Below are positions 18,157 to 27,122 of a DNA stretch of 64,000 bases, piece by piece. The stretch is taken from assembly GCF_001550135.1 (NCBI RefSeq), contig NZ_LRUE01000022.1:213389-277388 (forward strand). The letters run 5' to 3'. Each line of letters starts with the position of its first letter. Positions within the stretch are counted from its first letter, which is position 1. The DNA comes from Pseudoalteromonas shioyasakiensis (GTDB lineage: Bacteria; Pseudomonadota; Gammaproteobacteria; Enterobacterales; Alteromonadaceae). Below the pieces are notes generated by a model. It saw only the letters and a list, made by a program, of their open reading frames with translations. It had not been told where the DNA came from and made no database searches. The position numbers were made by a program, and so were the translations under genes.

Positions 18157-19803
18157 ATGGATAGAGTCTTCAACAAAAATTACTTTGTTCCGCTAGCTTT
18201 CAAGTTGAAGAGCACCCAGCGCAGTGACATAGTAAAGTTTGCATTGTTTTCGTGCTTAATAGTTTTAATTGCGCCAGTTATCGAAAATAGTCTTTATTTA
18301 TTTTCCTTTAACTATGTTGTGTACGAGGACTTTGTTAGTTGGTACTTTCCGGTTGGCTTCAGAGTAGTTTGTTATCTGTTTTTTCCTTTACGTTATTGGC
18401 CAGCATTAGCAGTAGGTTTTACATTAGGACAAATCAGTTATGTTTGGTATTTTTATGATGTTCCTCTTGATGATGTCCTCTATAGACTGGTTAGCTCTGC
18501 ATGCCGAGAGTTTTTGATTCTTACTCCTCTTGTGCTGGCAAAGCTTTTCAAAGTTCGATTAGATATTCAAACTGTTAAAAGTGCTGTTACAGTATTATTT
18601 ATTGCAATTTCATATCGCTTTATACGATCAATGCTCATTATCTTACCGAGTGATAGCCAAAATAAATACCGACTTATTGCTGATGAAGATCGCTTTGAAA
18701 TGATGTTAGCTCATCAGCTTGGCGGTATCATAACGACACTTATCATGTTGCTTTTCGCGTTTCATGCTAAAACAATTTACCAGCAATTAAATAAACTTAT
18801 AACTAAAGAAGTTGGCACGCTTTTAGTGCAGCTGTGTTTTTGCCTCACTGTTTTTATTGGGGTTTACCTGTTTGAACCTAAATCACTCTACCTCTTGCGA
18901 ATGCTCGCTATATTTCCTTTGATATGGTTTAGCTATCGATACGGGGCCTTAGGTGCTCTGAGCTATGCAAGTGTAACTGTTATATCTTTGCTCATTAACG
19001 TCTATGGTGTGAATGAAACCGAATTACTCCTGACTACGCAACTTTACATAATAAGTTACAGCGTTCTGGCTCTTTTGCTCAGTGCATTTGTTACTGAATT
19101 AAATGAGTCTAAATCCGCATTATTAGAGCAAAATAAAGAGTTAATTGAACTTAGTACGTTAACTCAAAACTTAGCTACTAAAGTTGTTAATGTTCAAGAA
19201 TCTGAGCGAAGCCAGCTTTCACAAGAATTACATGATGATATAGGTCAAAACCTGACAGCTTTAAAAACAAATATTGCAATATTAGAAAAGAAAACAGCTA
19301 ACCATAACGAGTTAGCATCGACAATTACAAGACTTCAAAACGTTTCAAGCCATATGTATGACTCGGTATACAGGTTAATGCACTGGCTGAGACCTCGTCT
19401 ATTAGACGAATTAGGTTTAGAAGCAGCATTAAAAAGCGAGTTATTCTCTGAGCACCTAAATGAAGCTGGAATCGCTTATCAATGCAAAATAAGTGGACCG
19501 ATAGATAGCTTAAATGATGATTTTAAAATCGCTATTTTCCGCATTTGCCAAGAAGCATCAACCAATGCAGTTAAGCACTCTCTAGCCACTGAGTTTTCAA
19601 TAGATATTACTTACCAAGAAAGTGAGCTTGAGATAATTATTTTTGACAACGGCATAGGGTTACCTGAACATAAAAACTCAAATGCTAAGGGCGGGTTTGG
19701 TGTATTAGGGATCGTCGAACGTGTCTCAGTGCTCAAAGGTAAAACTCAGTTTAAAAATGGTGAATGTGGTGGTTTAACAATAATGATAAATTTCACTATT
19801 TAG
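18157..19803 (+). CDS. MASE1-domain sensor histidine kinase (HisKA_3 type)
   Basis: A 548-residue membrane sensor kinase. Residues about 24-312 form a MASE1-like multi-pass membrane sensor with about eight hydrophobic segments. A short coiled-coil linker (315-345) leads to a HisKA_3 dimerisation domain with the phospho-acceptor His359 (LSQELHDDIGQNLTALK), and then a HATPase with N-box CQEASTNAVKHS and G-boxes DNGIGLPE and KGGFGVLGI. This UhpB/NarX-like architecture pairs with NarL-type regulators such as the divergent one at 16811-17449. Signals for MASE1 sensors are generally not known. A ribosome-binding sequence AAAAGG lies upstream of the ATG. Confidence 0.9.
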   Translation: MDRVFNKNYFVPLAFKLKSTQRSDIVKFALFSCLIVLIAPVIENSLYLFSFNYVVYEDFVSWYFPVGFRVVCYLFFPLRYWPALAVGFTLGQISYVWYFYDVPLDDVLYRLVSSACREFLILTPLVLAKLFKVRLDIQTVKSAVTVLFIAISYRFIRSMLIILPSDSQNKYRLIADEDRFEMMLAHQLGGIITTLIMLLFAFHAKTIYQQLNKLITKEVGTLLVQLCFCLTVFIGVYLFEPKSLYLLRMLAIFPLIWFSYRYGALGALSYASVTVISLLINVYGVNETELLLTTQLYIISYSVLALLLSAFVTELNESKSALLEQNKELIELSTLTQNLATKVVNVQESERSQLSQELHDDIGQNLTALKTNIAILEKKTANHNELASTITRLQNVSSHMYDSVYRLMHWLRPRLLDELGLEAALKSELFSEHLNEAGIAYQCKISGPIDSLNDDFKIAIFRICQEASTNAVKHSLATEFSIDITYQESELEIIIFDNGIGLPEHKNSNAKGGFGVLGIVERVSVLKGKTQFKNGECGGLTIMINFTI

Positions 19804-19883
19804 CATAATGGTTAGGCCAAAATAGCAATCAGCTAAAAACTCTGCTATTACCCTCTCCTTGTATACTTTTATGCAAAAAAATA

Positions 19884-20389
19884 ATCCGCTGTTTTGTATG
19901 AGCGGAGTGGATTTTCTCCGCCTAAAAAGCAAAAAGCCCGTAGCATTCACTACGGGCTTTAATATGATTTGGTGAGTCAGCCAATAAGCCGCTGTTTTAT
20001 ATGCGCGGAGTGGATTTTCTTCACCTAAAAAGCAAAAAGCCCGTAGCATTCACTACGGGCTTTAATATGATTTGGTGAGTCAGCCAGTAAGCCGCTGTTT
20101 TATATGCGCGGAGTGATTTTTCTCCGCCAAAAAACAAAAAGCCCACAGTTTTCACTGTGGGCTTTCTTTAATTTGGTGAGTCAACCAATAAGCCGCTGTT
20201 TTGTATGCGCGGAGTGGATTTTCTTAATTTTGTGTCCATGAAGATAGCAAAAAGCCCCGCATTGCTGCGAGGCTTTTTATATAATTTGGTGAGTCAGCCA
20301 ATAAGCCGCTGTTTTGTATGCGCGGAGTGGATTTTCTCCGCCCAAAAAACAAAAAGCCCACAGTTTTCACTGTGGGCTTTATTTAATTT
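19884..20389 (-). repeat. Tandem repeats of the rnpB 3' end plus terminator
   Basis: About 500 nt immediately 3' of rnpB consist of four full copies and one partial copy of a 101-113-nt unit. Each full unit, read on the minus strand, carries a copy of the last 20 nt of rnpB (plus-strand GGTGAGTCAGCCAATAAGCC at 19971, 20074, 20175 and 20288; the real gene end is at 20390), a GC-stem terminator with T-run, and a second GCGGAG/CTCCGC hairpin. Terminator hairpins lie at 19931-19960, 20034-20063, 20136-20165, 20249-20279 and 20351-20380. One unit has a different terminator stem inside otherwise conserved flanks. No protein-coding gene is evident here. Confidence 0.92.
20351..20380 (-). terminator. 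Primary rnpB terminator
   Basis: Ten nt beyond the rnpB 3' end, minus strand AAAGCCCACAG / CTGTGGGCTTT with a short loop and T5. Four further terminators follow in the downstream repeat units. Confidence 0.85.
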
Positions 20390-20738
<349 letters not shown>

Positions 20739-20745
20739 GGCGCGT

Positions 20746-20751
20746 AGTATA
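20746..20751 (-). promoter_or_regulatory. rnpB promoter -10 element
   Basis: TATACT on the minus strand, followed by a GC-rich discriminator (ACGCGCC) of the kind found at stringently controlled stable-RNA promoters. It is spaced correctly for a start at about 20738. The -35 region (around CTGCAT) is weak. Confidence 0.6.
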
Positions 20752-20781
20752 CCTGAGCGCGCACGTCTATGCAGTAAAGAA

Positions 20782-21639
20782 TTAGCCTTTTTCGTCAATA
20801 ATTGCTTTATAAAGTGCGTTTTTCTTCAAACCAAAATACTCAGCCACAACACCACAGGCTTTTTTCAGTGGCATTTCGGCTTCGAGTAAACCGAGCATGC
20901 GGCGCGCATCTTCTGGAATATCGTCACTTTGCTTTGCTTTACCCGGTAGCATCAGTACGATTTCACCACGCTGCTTAGTGGGATCATCCGTTAAGAACTG
21001 TTTTAGCTCGGCAACTGTGCCATTGAAAAAGGTTTCGAAAGTTTTGGTAAGCTCTTTGGCAAATACTACAGGCTGTTCTTTACCGAGCGCTGCTTCTAAA
21101 TCATCAAGGCTCGCCATAATACGGTGGGTACTTTCATACATAATGCTAGTAATACCTGAGTTTACCGCTTCGATAAAAAAGGTCTGCCTTGCTTTACTCT
21201 TTGCTGGTGTAAAACCAATAAACTGAAAACGATCTGTTGGTAAACCAGAACAACATACAGCGGTAATTGCAGCACATGCTCCCGGCACTGGCGTGACGTG
21301 CGCGCCTTGTTCACGGCATAAATTGACCACTGCATAACCTGGGTCGCTAATAAGAGGCGTGCCGGCGTCAGATACCAGCGCAATGTTCATTCCTTGCTCT
21401 AACCAATCTACAATTTGTTGCGCTTTTTGTTTCTCGTTATGGTCATGCAGAGCAAAGGTTTTTGCTTTGATATTAAAGTGGCTTAACAACTTTCCTGTAT
21501 GACGAGTATCTTCAGCGGCTATTAAGTCAACCTCAGATAGGGTTTGGATGGCACGCTGGCTGATGTCATCAAAGTTACCAATAGGCGTGGCAACAATGTA
21601 AAGAGTGCCGATTTTATCTGAATTGTCCTCATTTAACAT
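20782..21639 (-). CDS. rsmI: 16S rRNA (cytidine1402-2'-O)-methyltransferase RsmI
   Basis: A 285-residue SAM-dependent methyltransferase of the tetrapyrrole-methylase fold that 2'-O-methylates C1402 in the ribosomal P site. Diagnostic motifs are IVATPIGNFDDIS, AAEDTRHTG, LVSDAGTPLISDPG and PVPGACAAITA. An AGGAG ribosome-binding site precedes the ATG. It is divergent from lpoA, 61 nt away, as in E. coli (yraL/yraM), and is followed on the same strand by rnpB. Confidence 0.96.
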   Translation of the reverse strand: MLNEDNSDKIGTLYIVATPIGNFDDISQRAIQTLSEVDLIAAEDTRHTGKLLSHFNIKAKTFALHDHNEKQKAQQIVDWLEQGMNIALVSDAGTPLISDPGYAVVNLCREQGAHVTPVPGACAAITAVCCSGLPTDRFQFIGFTPAKSKARQTFFIEAVNSGITSIMYESTHRIMASLDDLEAALGKEQPVVFAKELTKTFETFFNGTVAELKQFLTDDPTKQRGEIVLMLPGKAKQSDDIPEDARRMLGLLEAEMPLKKACGVVAEYFGLKKNALYKAIIDEKG

Positions 21640-21700
21640 TGAGGTCTCCTGCGTCAGTCAGTAATATAAGCAAATCGCGTTAACGTATCGGGAAATCATT

Positions 21701-23578
21701 GTGCGACTTAAACTTGTTAGTCTATTAATTGTATTGTCAGGGTTATCGGCTTGTAGCACAACCGAAAAACCTCGAAATAGTGCAGAAAATCAATCGAGCC
21801 AATCGAGTATTGCGCTATCACAGCTAACCGACGCACAATCTATGTACCAAGCGGCGCTAAACCGTCAAGGTGCCGATAAAATCCAGCTTTTATATACTGC
21901 ACGTGATGCGGCTATCAGCGAAGAGCGCTGGGCACTGCTAGAAAAAATCTGCCTCGAACTAGAAGCAACCCCAAGTGTCGACCAAATTCAAAACAAACTT
22001 TACATTGCCCTTGCGCAAGAGCATCAAGGCAAAAGCGACTTAGCTTTAGCTCAGTTACAACAACTTGAGCCTCAGTTAAGCCAGCCAGAGCATCAAGCAT
22101 GGCATCAATACCTGACTGCGCGCGTTTACGCGTCGCAAGGTATGCCAAAACAAGCAATGCCTTTCTTTTTTAAGGCATCAATACTTAGCAGCGAAAATAA
22201 CTTTACTGTAGCGAATTTAAACAAAGATTTATGGCAAAGCCTAACCCAGCTTTCATCGTACGCACTTGAGCGCTTTAACCGAGGCTCTGTGGTGCAACAA
22301 GGTTGGGTTAATTTAGCGCTTTATCATCAAGTATATTTAGGTGCGCCTGTTGAACTTCACCAAGCAATGAATAACTGGCTGCGTCGCTACCCGGGTCACC
22401 CAGCCGCTGAAGTGCTGCCAAAAAAAGTGACTGAGCTGGTACAAATTGAGCCTTTAAATGTGAACCGTTTAGCTGTGCTTATTCCACAATCAGGTGCTAA
22501 TGAGCGATTAGGTGATGCCTTAAAAGCCGGTGTGCTTGCGGCCTTAGATGGACAGTCATTAGAGCAAACTCTATTTATTGATGAATCACTATCAGCTGCA
22601 GAGATCTCACTCAAGCTAAGCGAATTTAATGCTGATTTTATTATTGGCCCACTACTAAAAAGCAATATCGAAAAGCTTACTAGCGCACAAACACTGGTTG
22701 ATTACCCGGTAATGCATTTAAACACCTTTGATGGTGAGCGCATTTCACAGCAGCACTTTTTCTTTGCACTAAGCCCTGAGCATGAAGTTCAGCAAGCATT
22801 AGAGCGATTTTTAACAGCAGGCTATCAAAAGCCGATGTTGCTAGCCCCTAATAATAGTAACGGTAAGCGTTTAGTTGAACACTTTAATACGCAGTGGCAA
22901 CGATACAGCGAAGTTAAACCACAAATAGGGTTTTACTCAGGTAAAGATGATATGCCGAAAACGATCACTGGCTTACTTGAAGTAGACCAAAGTAAAGAGC
23001 GTATTAAAGTCGTCAAATCATTATTCAAGCAAGAAGTAGAAAGTGAAACCCGCTCACGCAGCGACATTGACGTGATTTATATTTTAGGTGATGCCACCGA
23101 AACACGCTTAATCAAGCCTTATTTAGACGTTAATGTGAGTACCTTCGCAGATAGAATCCCGCTTTATGCCAGCTCAAAAAGCCACAGTAAACAAATTGAT
23201 AGAACCGATAAAGGCGACTTAGATGGCCTTTATTTTACGGAACTACCTTGGATGCTTGACGGTCAAATTCAGCAACACAATTTACGCCAACAGTACGAAA
23301 GCTTATGGCCAGAAAACGCTGATATAAGCCAGCGCTTATTTGCCATGGCGTTCGATGCAGCCAGTATGCTCGGTGATGTAAAACAACTGAGTATGGTACA
23401 AGGCAAACGCTTTAGTGGTATCAGTGGTCAATTAAGCATTGCTAGTAATGGCTATGTTACACGCACCCTAGATTGGGCACAGTACAAGAATAAGAAAATC
23501 ATTGCGGTTGATTTAGCGACTGAGCAACCAATCCCGCTATTTATGCAATCTGCTATTGGGATCAATGCCGCTGAATAA
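21701..23578 (+). CDS. lpoA: Penicillin-binding protein activator LpoA
   Basis: A 625-residue outer-membrane lipoprotein that activates the peptidoglycan synthase PBP1a. It starts at GTG with GGGA upstream; the signal ends in lipobox LSAC with Cys18. The N-terminal part (about 40-250) is TPR-like, and the C-terminal part (about 255-600) is a periplasmic-binding-protein-like fold (LAVLIPQSGANERLGDALKA). It is first in a lpoA-yraN-diaA-dolP run with gaps of 37 nt or less, the same order as E. coli yraM-yraN-diaA-yraP. Confidence 0.94.
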   Translation: MRLKLVSLLIVLSGLSACSTTEKPRNSAENQSSQSSIALSQLTDAQSMYQAALNRQGADKIQLLYTARDAAISEERWALLEKICLELEATPSVDQIQNKLYIALAQEHQGKSDLALAQLQQLEPQLSQPEHQAWHQYLTARVYASQGMPKQAMPFFFKASILSSENNFTVANLNKDLWQSLTQLSSYALERFNRGSVVQQGWVNLALYHQVYLGAPVELHQAMNNWLRRYPGHPAAEVLPKKVTELVQIEPLNVNRLAVLIPQSGANERLGDALKAGVLAALDGQSLEQTLFIDESLSAAEISLKLSEFNADFIIGPLLKSNIEKLTSAQTLVDYPVMHLNTFDGERISQQHFFFALSPEHEVQQALERFLTAGYQKPMLLAPNNSNGKRLVEHFNTQWQRYSEVKPQIGFYSGKDDMPKTITGLLEVDQSKERIKVVKSLFKQEVESETRSRSDIDVIYILGDATETRLIKPYLDVNVSTFADRIPLYASSKSHSKQIDRTDKGDLDGLYFTELPWMLDGQIQQHNLRQQYESLWPENADISQRLFAMAFDAASMLGDVKQLSMVQGKRFSGISGQLSIASNGYVTRTLDWAQYKNKKIIAVDLATEQPIPLFMQSAIGINAAE

Positions 23579-23615
23579 CCTTTTTTAAACGTAGAATTAG
23601 CTCAAGGATGAAGCT

Positions 23616-23987
23616 ATGTCGTGGTTTAATCAATTGTGGCAAAATAGCCGCGAGAAAGGCCTGTATTACGAACATCAGGCAGAACAGTATTTAATACAAC
23701 ATGGCTTAAAAGCCATTGAGCGCAATTACTTATGCAAGTACGGCGAGCTCGATCTAATAATGCGTGACGGGCAAACACTGGTATTTGTAGAGGTAAAGTT
23801 TAGAAAAAATGCCCTGCGTGGTGGTGCAAACTATGCGCTCAGCAAACAAAAGCAGCAACGATTACGGCGCACAATTAGCCATTATCTTGCCGAAAAAAAG
23901 ATCTCACACCAGGCAATGCGGATAGATTATGTCGCTATAACAGGTGAGCTTAACAGCACCCTAAACTGGTTTAAAAATATTTACTAA
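23616..23987 (+). CDS. yraN: YraN family (UPF0102) endonuclease-like protein
   Basis: A 123-residue protein with a restriction-endonuclease-like core: GLKAIERNYLCKYGELDLI, then VFVEVKFRK, matching the E...D...ExK catalytic pattern of UPF0102 proteins. Cellular role is not established; Holliday-junction resolvase-like fold members have been noted. An AAGGATG ribosome-binding site precedes it. It sits between lpoA and diaA, the usual place in gammaproteobacteria. Confidence 0.93.
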   Translation: MSWFNQLWQNSREKGLYYEHQAEQYLIQHGLKAIERNYLCKYGELDLIMRDGQTLVFVEVKFRKNALRGGANYALSKQKQQRLRRTISHYLAEKKISHQAMRIDYVAITGELNSTLNWFKNIY

Positions 23988-24019
23988 CGCCGTTTGGCGT
24001 CGGCTTAATTTGGTAGGTT

Positions 24020-24607
24020 ATGCAAGAAACGATAAAAAAAATCTTTACCGAAAATATTCAAGTTCAAATAGCGGCAGGTGAAGTACTGCCAAGCGCACTT
24101 GAATCGGCAGCGTTCACCATTGCACAAAGTCTTATTAACGGCAATAAACTGCTATGTTGTGGCACTCCTAGCTGCCACATGTTGGCACAGCACATGGCAG
24201 GGCTATTAATTAACTTTTATGAAACCGAGCGCCCATGCCTACCCGCAGTTGCGCTTGCACAAGATCAAGTTAACTTAGGCTCAGCCGCAAATAATGATGA
24301 GCACGAAACCTTTGCACGACAAATTCGTGCATTTGCACAGCAAGGCGACCTTTTATTAGCAATTGCTGTCAATGGTAATGAAAAGCAGATTATCTCAGCC
24401 GTTGAAGCGGCACTGACCCGTGATATGAAAGTAATTGTGCTTGTTGGTGATGACGGCGGTGAATTAGTTGGCTTACTTGGCCCAAATGATGTTGAAATTC
24501 GTGTTCCATCCAAACGCCCAAGCCGTATTGTTGAGTCACACTTAGTGAATTTGCACTGCCTCAGTGAGCTTATCGATTTAACCTTATTCCCACAGGAAGA
24601 AAATTAA
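24020..24607 (+). CDS. diaA: DnaA initiator-associating protein DiaA
   Basis: A 195-residue SIS-domain protein of the GmhA/DiaA group. DiaA tetramers bind DnaA and promote ordered initiation at oriC. Motifs include LLCCGTPSCHMLAQHMAG and GDLLLAIAVNGNEKQIISAV. It is placed between yraN and dolP and its stop overlaps the dolP start by one nt (TAATG), which fits DiaA rather than heptose isomerase GmhA. Confidence 0.93.
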   Translation: MQETIKKIFTENIQVQIAAGEVLPSALESAAFTIAQSLINGNKLLCCGTPSCHMLAQHMAGLLINFYETERPCLPAVALAQDQVNLGSAANNDEHETFARQIRAFAQQGDLLLAIAVNGNEKQIISAVEAALTRDMKVIVLVGDDGGELVGLLGPNDVEIRVPSKRPSRIVESHLVNLHCLSELIDLTLFPQEEN

Positions 24608-25173
24608 TGTTTAAACAGTCTTTACTAGTATTTGGTACCGTTTTATTGCTGCAAGGCTGTGCAGCTGCCGTTGTCGCCGGTACTGCAGGCGCTGTAACTG
24701 CTGCGAATGATCGCCGCACGATTGGTTCACAAATCGACGATAACAATATCGAAATTAAAAGTTCTATTGCTATCAGCGAAAATGAGCACCTACATAAATT
24801 TGCTAACGTTAACGTCATTAGCGTTAATGGCATTGTGCTTATGATTGGCCAAGTTGCCAACGCAGAAATGAAAGACGAAGCACAACGCGCTATTGAAGGC
24901 GTTGATGGCATTCGTAAAATCCACAACCAAATTCGCATTGGTTCAAATATTGGCATGAGCACGCAAACGCACGACTCTTGGTTAACCTCTAAGGTGAAAA
25001 CGCAATTACTCACCACAGAGAGTATCAGCAGCAATAATATCAAAGTAGTAACAGAGAATGGCGAAGTCTTTTTAATGGGCTTAGTGAGCGATTCTGAAGC
25101 GAATTTAGCGGTTGATGTAGCACGTAACGTATCAGGCGTTGAACGTGTTATTAAAGTGTTTGAATATTTGTAA
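24607..25173 (+). CDS. dolP: Division/outer-membrane stress lipoprotein DolP (YraP), two BON domains
   Basis: A 188-residue lipoprotein with lipobox LQGC (Cys18) and two BON domains (about 45-110 and 120-188; typical VNGIVLMIGQV and ENGEVFLMGLV strands). DolP binds anionic phospholipid at division sites and supports outer-membrane integrity. It is translationally coupled to diaA through a TAATG overlap and is the last gene of its operon before a terminator. Confidence 0.94.
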   Translation: MFKQSLLVFGTVLLLQGCAAAVVAGTAGAVTAANDRRTIGSQIDDNNIEIKSSIAISENEHLHKFANVNVISVNGIVLMIGQVANAEMKDEAQRAIEGVDGIRKIHNQIRIGSNIGMSTQTHDSWLTSKVKTQLLTTESISSNNIKVVTENGEVFLMGLVSDSEANLAVDVARNVSGVERVIKVFEYL

Positions 25174-25196
25174 TATCCAACCGTAAATTGATAATA

Positions 25197-25222
25197 AAAA
25201 ACCCGCTAAATAGCGGGTTTTC
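25197..25222. terminator. Bidirectional terminator between dolP and sspB
   Basis: Stem AAAACCCGCT / AGCGGGTTTT around an AAAT loop, with A-run before and T-rich tail after. Confidence 0.85.
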
Positions 25223-25238
25223 TTTTGTCTGACTAAGG

Positions 25239-25679
25239 TTACTTAATCACTCGTAAGTGAGCACCTTTTTTCTTCTCTGGTTTAGCAGGTGGTTCATCAT
25301 CTGGCGTAATCTCGTCAGGTGTTTCAACACTTTCTAATACCGGAGCAAAGTCGTCTTCGTCCTCGATGAATTCTTCTGCAGTAAATACAGTCCCTTCACC
25401 ATTCTCACGTGCATAAATTGCGAGCACAGCACCCATAGGTACGTACACTTGCATTGGTTGGCCACCAAAGCGCGCATTAAAGCTAAGCTGTTGGTTGTCC
25501 ATTGCAAATTGTGTTACCGCTGATGGGCTAATGTTCAAAACGATCTGACCGTCTTGCACAAACTGTGTTGGTACTTGTACAGCAGGAAAATCAGCGTTAA
25601 CCACTAAGTGTGGTGTGCACTGATTATCAACAATCCAATCAAAGAAAGCGCGTAGTAAATAAGGACGATTAGGCGTCAT
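25239..25679 (-). CDS. sspB: ClpXP protease specificity-enhancing factor SspB
   Basis: A 146-residue adaptor that delivers ssrA-tagged peptides to ClpXP. The conserved substrate-binding domain covers about residues 1-110 (RPYLLRAFFDWIVDNQCTPH, then FNARFGGQP). A long acidic, flexible linker leads to the C-terminal ClpX-binding motif (HLRVIK). The start overlaps the sspA stop (TAATG), giving the usual sspA-sspB operon. Confidence 0.95.
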   Translation of the reverse strand: MTPNRPYLLRAFFDWIVDNQCTPHLVVNADFPAVQVPTQFVQDGQIVLNISPSAVTQFAMDNQQLSFNARFGGQPMQVYVPMGAVLAIYARENGEGTVFTAEEFIEDEDDFAPVLESVETPDEITPDDEPPAKPEKKKGAHLRVIK

Positions 25680-26305
25680 TATAAACGGATCTCACGCTCT
25701 GCTTCAGTTAGTGAAGCTTGGAATGATTCACGCTCAAATAAACGCAACATGTATTCTTTAAGCTCTTTCGCGCCTGCACCATTAAGCTCAATGCCAAGCT
25801 CAGGTAAACGCCAAAGTAGTGGTGCTAAGTAACAATCAACTAAGCTGAACTCTTCACTCATGAAGTAAGGTGCTTCAGAGAAGATTGGTGCAATTGCAAG
25901 TAACGCTTCTGTAAGCTCTTTACGTGCTTGCGCAGCTTCGCTGCTACCGCTAGTGATTTTGTTAGCTAGGCTATACCAATCCGTGTCGATACGATGCATC
26001 ATCAGACGACTACGGCCACGCATAACCGGATAAACTGGCATTAGTGGAGGATGAGGGAAACGTTCATCAAGGTATTCCATGATGATGTTTGCCTGATATA
26101 AACCAAGCTCACGATCGATCAGTGTTGGTACTGTACCGTAAGGGTTAATCTCATGAAGTGCTTCTGGCAGGTTATCCTTTTCAGCCAGGTGAATGTCAAC
26201 ACTTACACCTTTTTCAGCAAGTACGATACGTACTTGATGGCTATACATACAGTTAGCACCAGAAAACAGGGTCATTACAGGGCGCTTATTGGCAGCTACG
26301 GCCAT
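25679..26305 (-). CDS. sspA: Stringent starvation protein A (RNA polymerase-associated)
   Basis: A 208-residue glutathione-S-transferase-fold protein that binds RNA polymerase and modulates sigma-70 transcription during starvation and stress. I start it at the ATG at 26305, which has GGAGG five nt upstream and gives the family N-terminus [16 protein letters not shown]; an ATG four codons earlier overlaps the ribosome-binding site. The typical [10 protein letters not shown] and [20 protein letters not shown] motifs are intact. It is followed by sspB with a one-nt overlap. Confidence 0.95.
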   Translation of the reverse strand: MAVAANKRPVMTLFSGANCMYSHQVRIVLAEKGVSVDIHLAEKDNLPEALHEINPYGTVPTLIDRELGLYQANIIMEYLDERFPHPPLMPVYPVMRGRSRLMMHRIDTDWYSLANKITSGSSEAAQARKELTEALLAIAPIFSEAPYFMSEEFSLVDCYLAPLLWRLPELGIELNGAGAKELKEYMLRLFERESFQASLTEAEREIRL

Positions 26306-26335
26306 GCCTACCTCCATTATATTACAAAAACAGCA

Positions 26336-26355
26336 ATAGGGGCTTAAGCCCCTAT
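26336..26355 (-). terminator. Palindrome between petC and sspA
   Basis: A perfect 20-bp palindrome, ATAGGGGCTTAAGCCCCTAT, followed on the minus strand by TGCTGTTTTTG. It is probably the terminator of the pet operon, although the T-run begins five nt late. Confidence 0.55.
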
Positions 26356-26384
26356 CACAAAACTACCTTTCAAAATGCCCAGGA

Positions 26385-27122
26385 TTAGTGAACATCTCTC
26401 CAGTATTCTTTCTTCAGCATGAATGCCAAGATAAATAGAATCACTAGGAAACCAATTACCTTTAGACCTAACGCTTCTGACTCTAAACGTGACGGCTCGC
26501 CAACGTAAGCTAAGAAGTTAGTTAAGTCACGAGCAGCACGATCGTACTCGTCAACACTCATTTCACCAGAACCATCTGTTTCAACGCCAACAACTTTAGT
26601 CACAGTGTGACCATGTTCTTCCACTTCTTCAGTGATTGGTGTTGGTAAGCCTTGTAGTTCTTGAAGAACGTGTGGCATACCTACCGATGGGAAAACAACG
26701 TTGTTTACGCCAAACGGACGAGACTCGTCTTTATAGAATGACTTCAGATAAGTGTAGATCCAGTCAGTACCACGAACTCGCGCTACAAGCGTAAGATCCG
26801 GTGGCGCTGCGCCAAACCATTTAGCTGCGTCATCTTTATCAATCGCATTTTTGATGTGGCTACCTACTTTTGAGCCATCAAAAATTAGTTGCTCTTGACC
26901 AATCTCAGTAGGAATACCGATATCGCGGAACGTACGCTCATAACGTTGATACTGCATTTGGTGACAACCAAGACAGTAGTTCATGAACAATTTAGCACCG
27001 CGCTGTAAAGATGCGTTATCTTTAAGGTCAATGTTCGCATCCATTAAAGGAACCGAAGGACCTGCTGCCATTGTCAACGATGGCAACAATGCGAATAAAC
27101 CGATAATTAGCTTTTTCATCAT
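26385..27122 (-). CDS. petC: Ubiquinol-cytochrome c reductase, cytochrome c1
   Basis: A 245-residue haem protein of the bc1 complex that passes electrons from the Rieske centre to soluble cytochrome c. Signal peptide about 1-19; haem-binding CLGCH at residues 50-54; axial Met region PSVGMPHV; C-terminal membrane anchor about 218-238 followed by a charged cytoplasmic end. It is the third gene of petABC, with its start overlapping the petB stop (ATGATGA). Two adjacent ATG codons are possible starts. Confidence 0.96.
   Translation of the reverse strand: MMKKLIIGLFALLPSLTMAAGPSVPLMDANIDLKDNASLQRGAKLFMNYCLGCHQMQYQRYERTFRDIGIPTEIGQEQLIFDGSKVGSHIKNAIDKDDAAKWFGAAPPDLTLVARVRGTDWIYTYLKSFYKDESRPFGVNNVVFPSVGMPHVLQELQGLPTPITEEVEEHGHTVTKVVGVETDGSGEMSVDEYDRAARDLTNFLAYVGEPSRLESEALGLKVIGFLVILFILAFMLKKEYWRDVH

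Noticed and set aside
19884..20389. CRISPR-like array
   Set aside because: The repeats are about 100 nt, contain terminators and copies of the rnpB end, have no unique spacers, and no cas genes are near.
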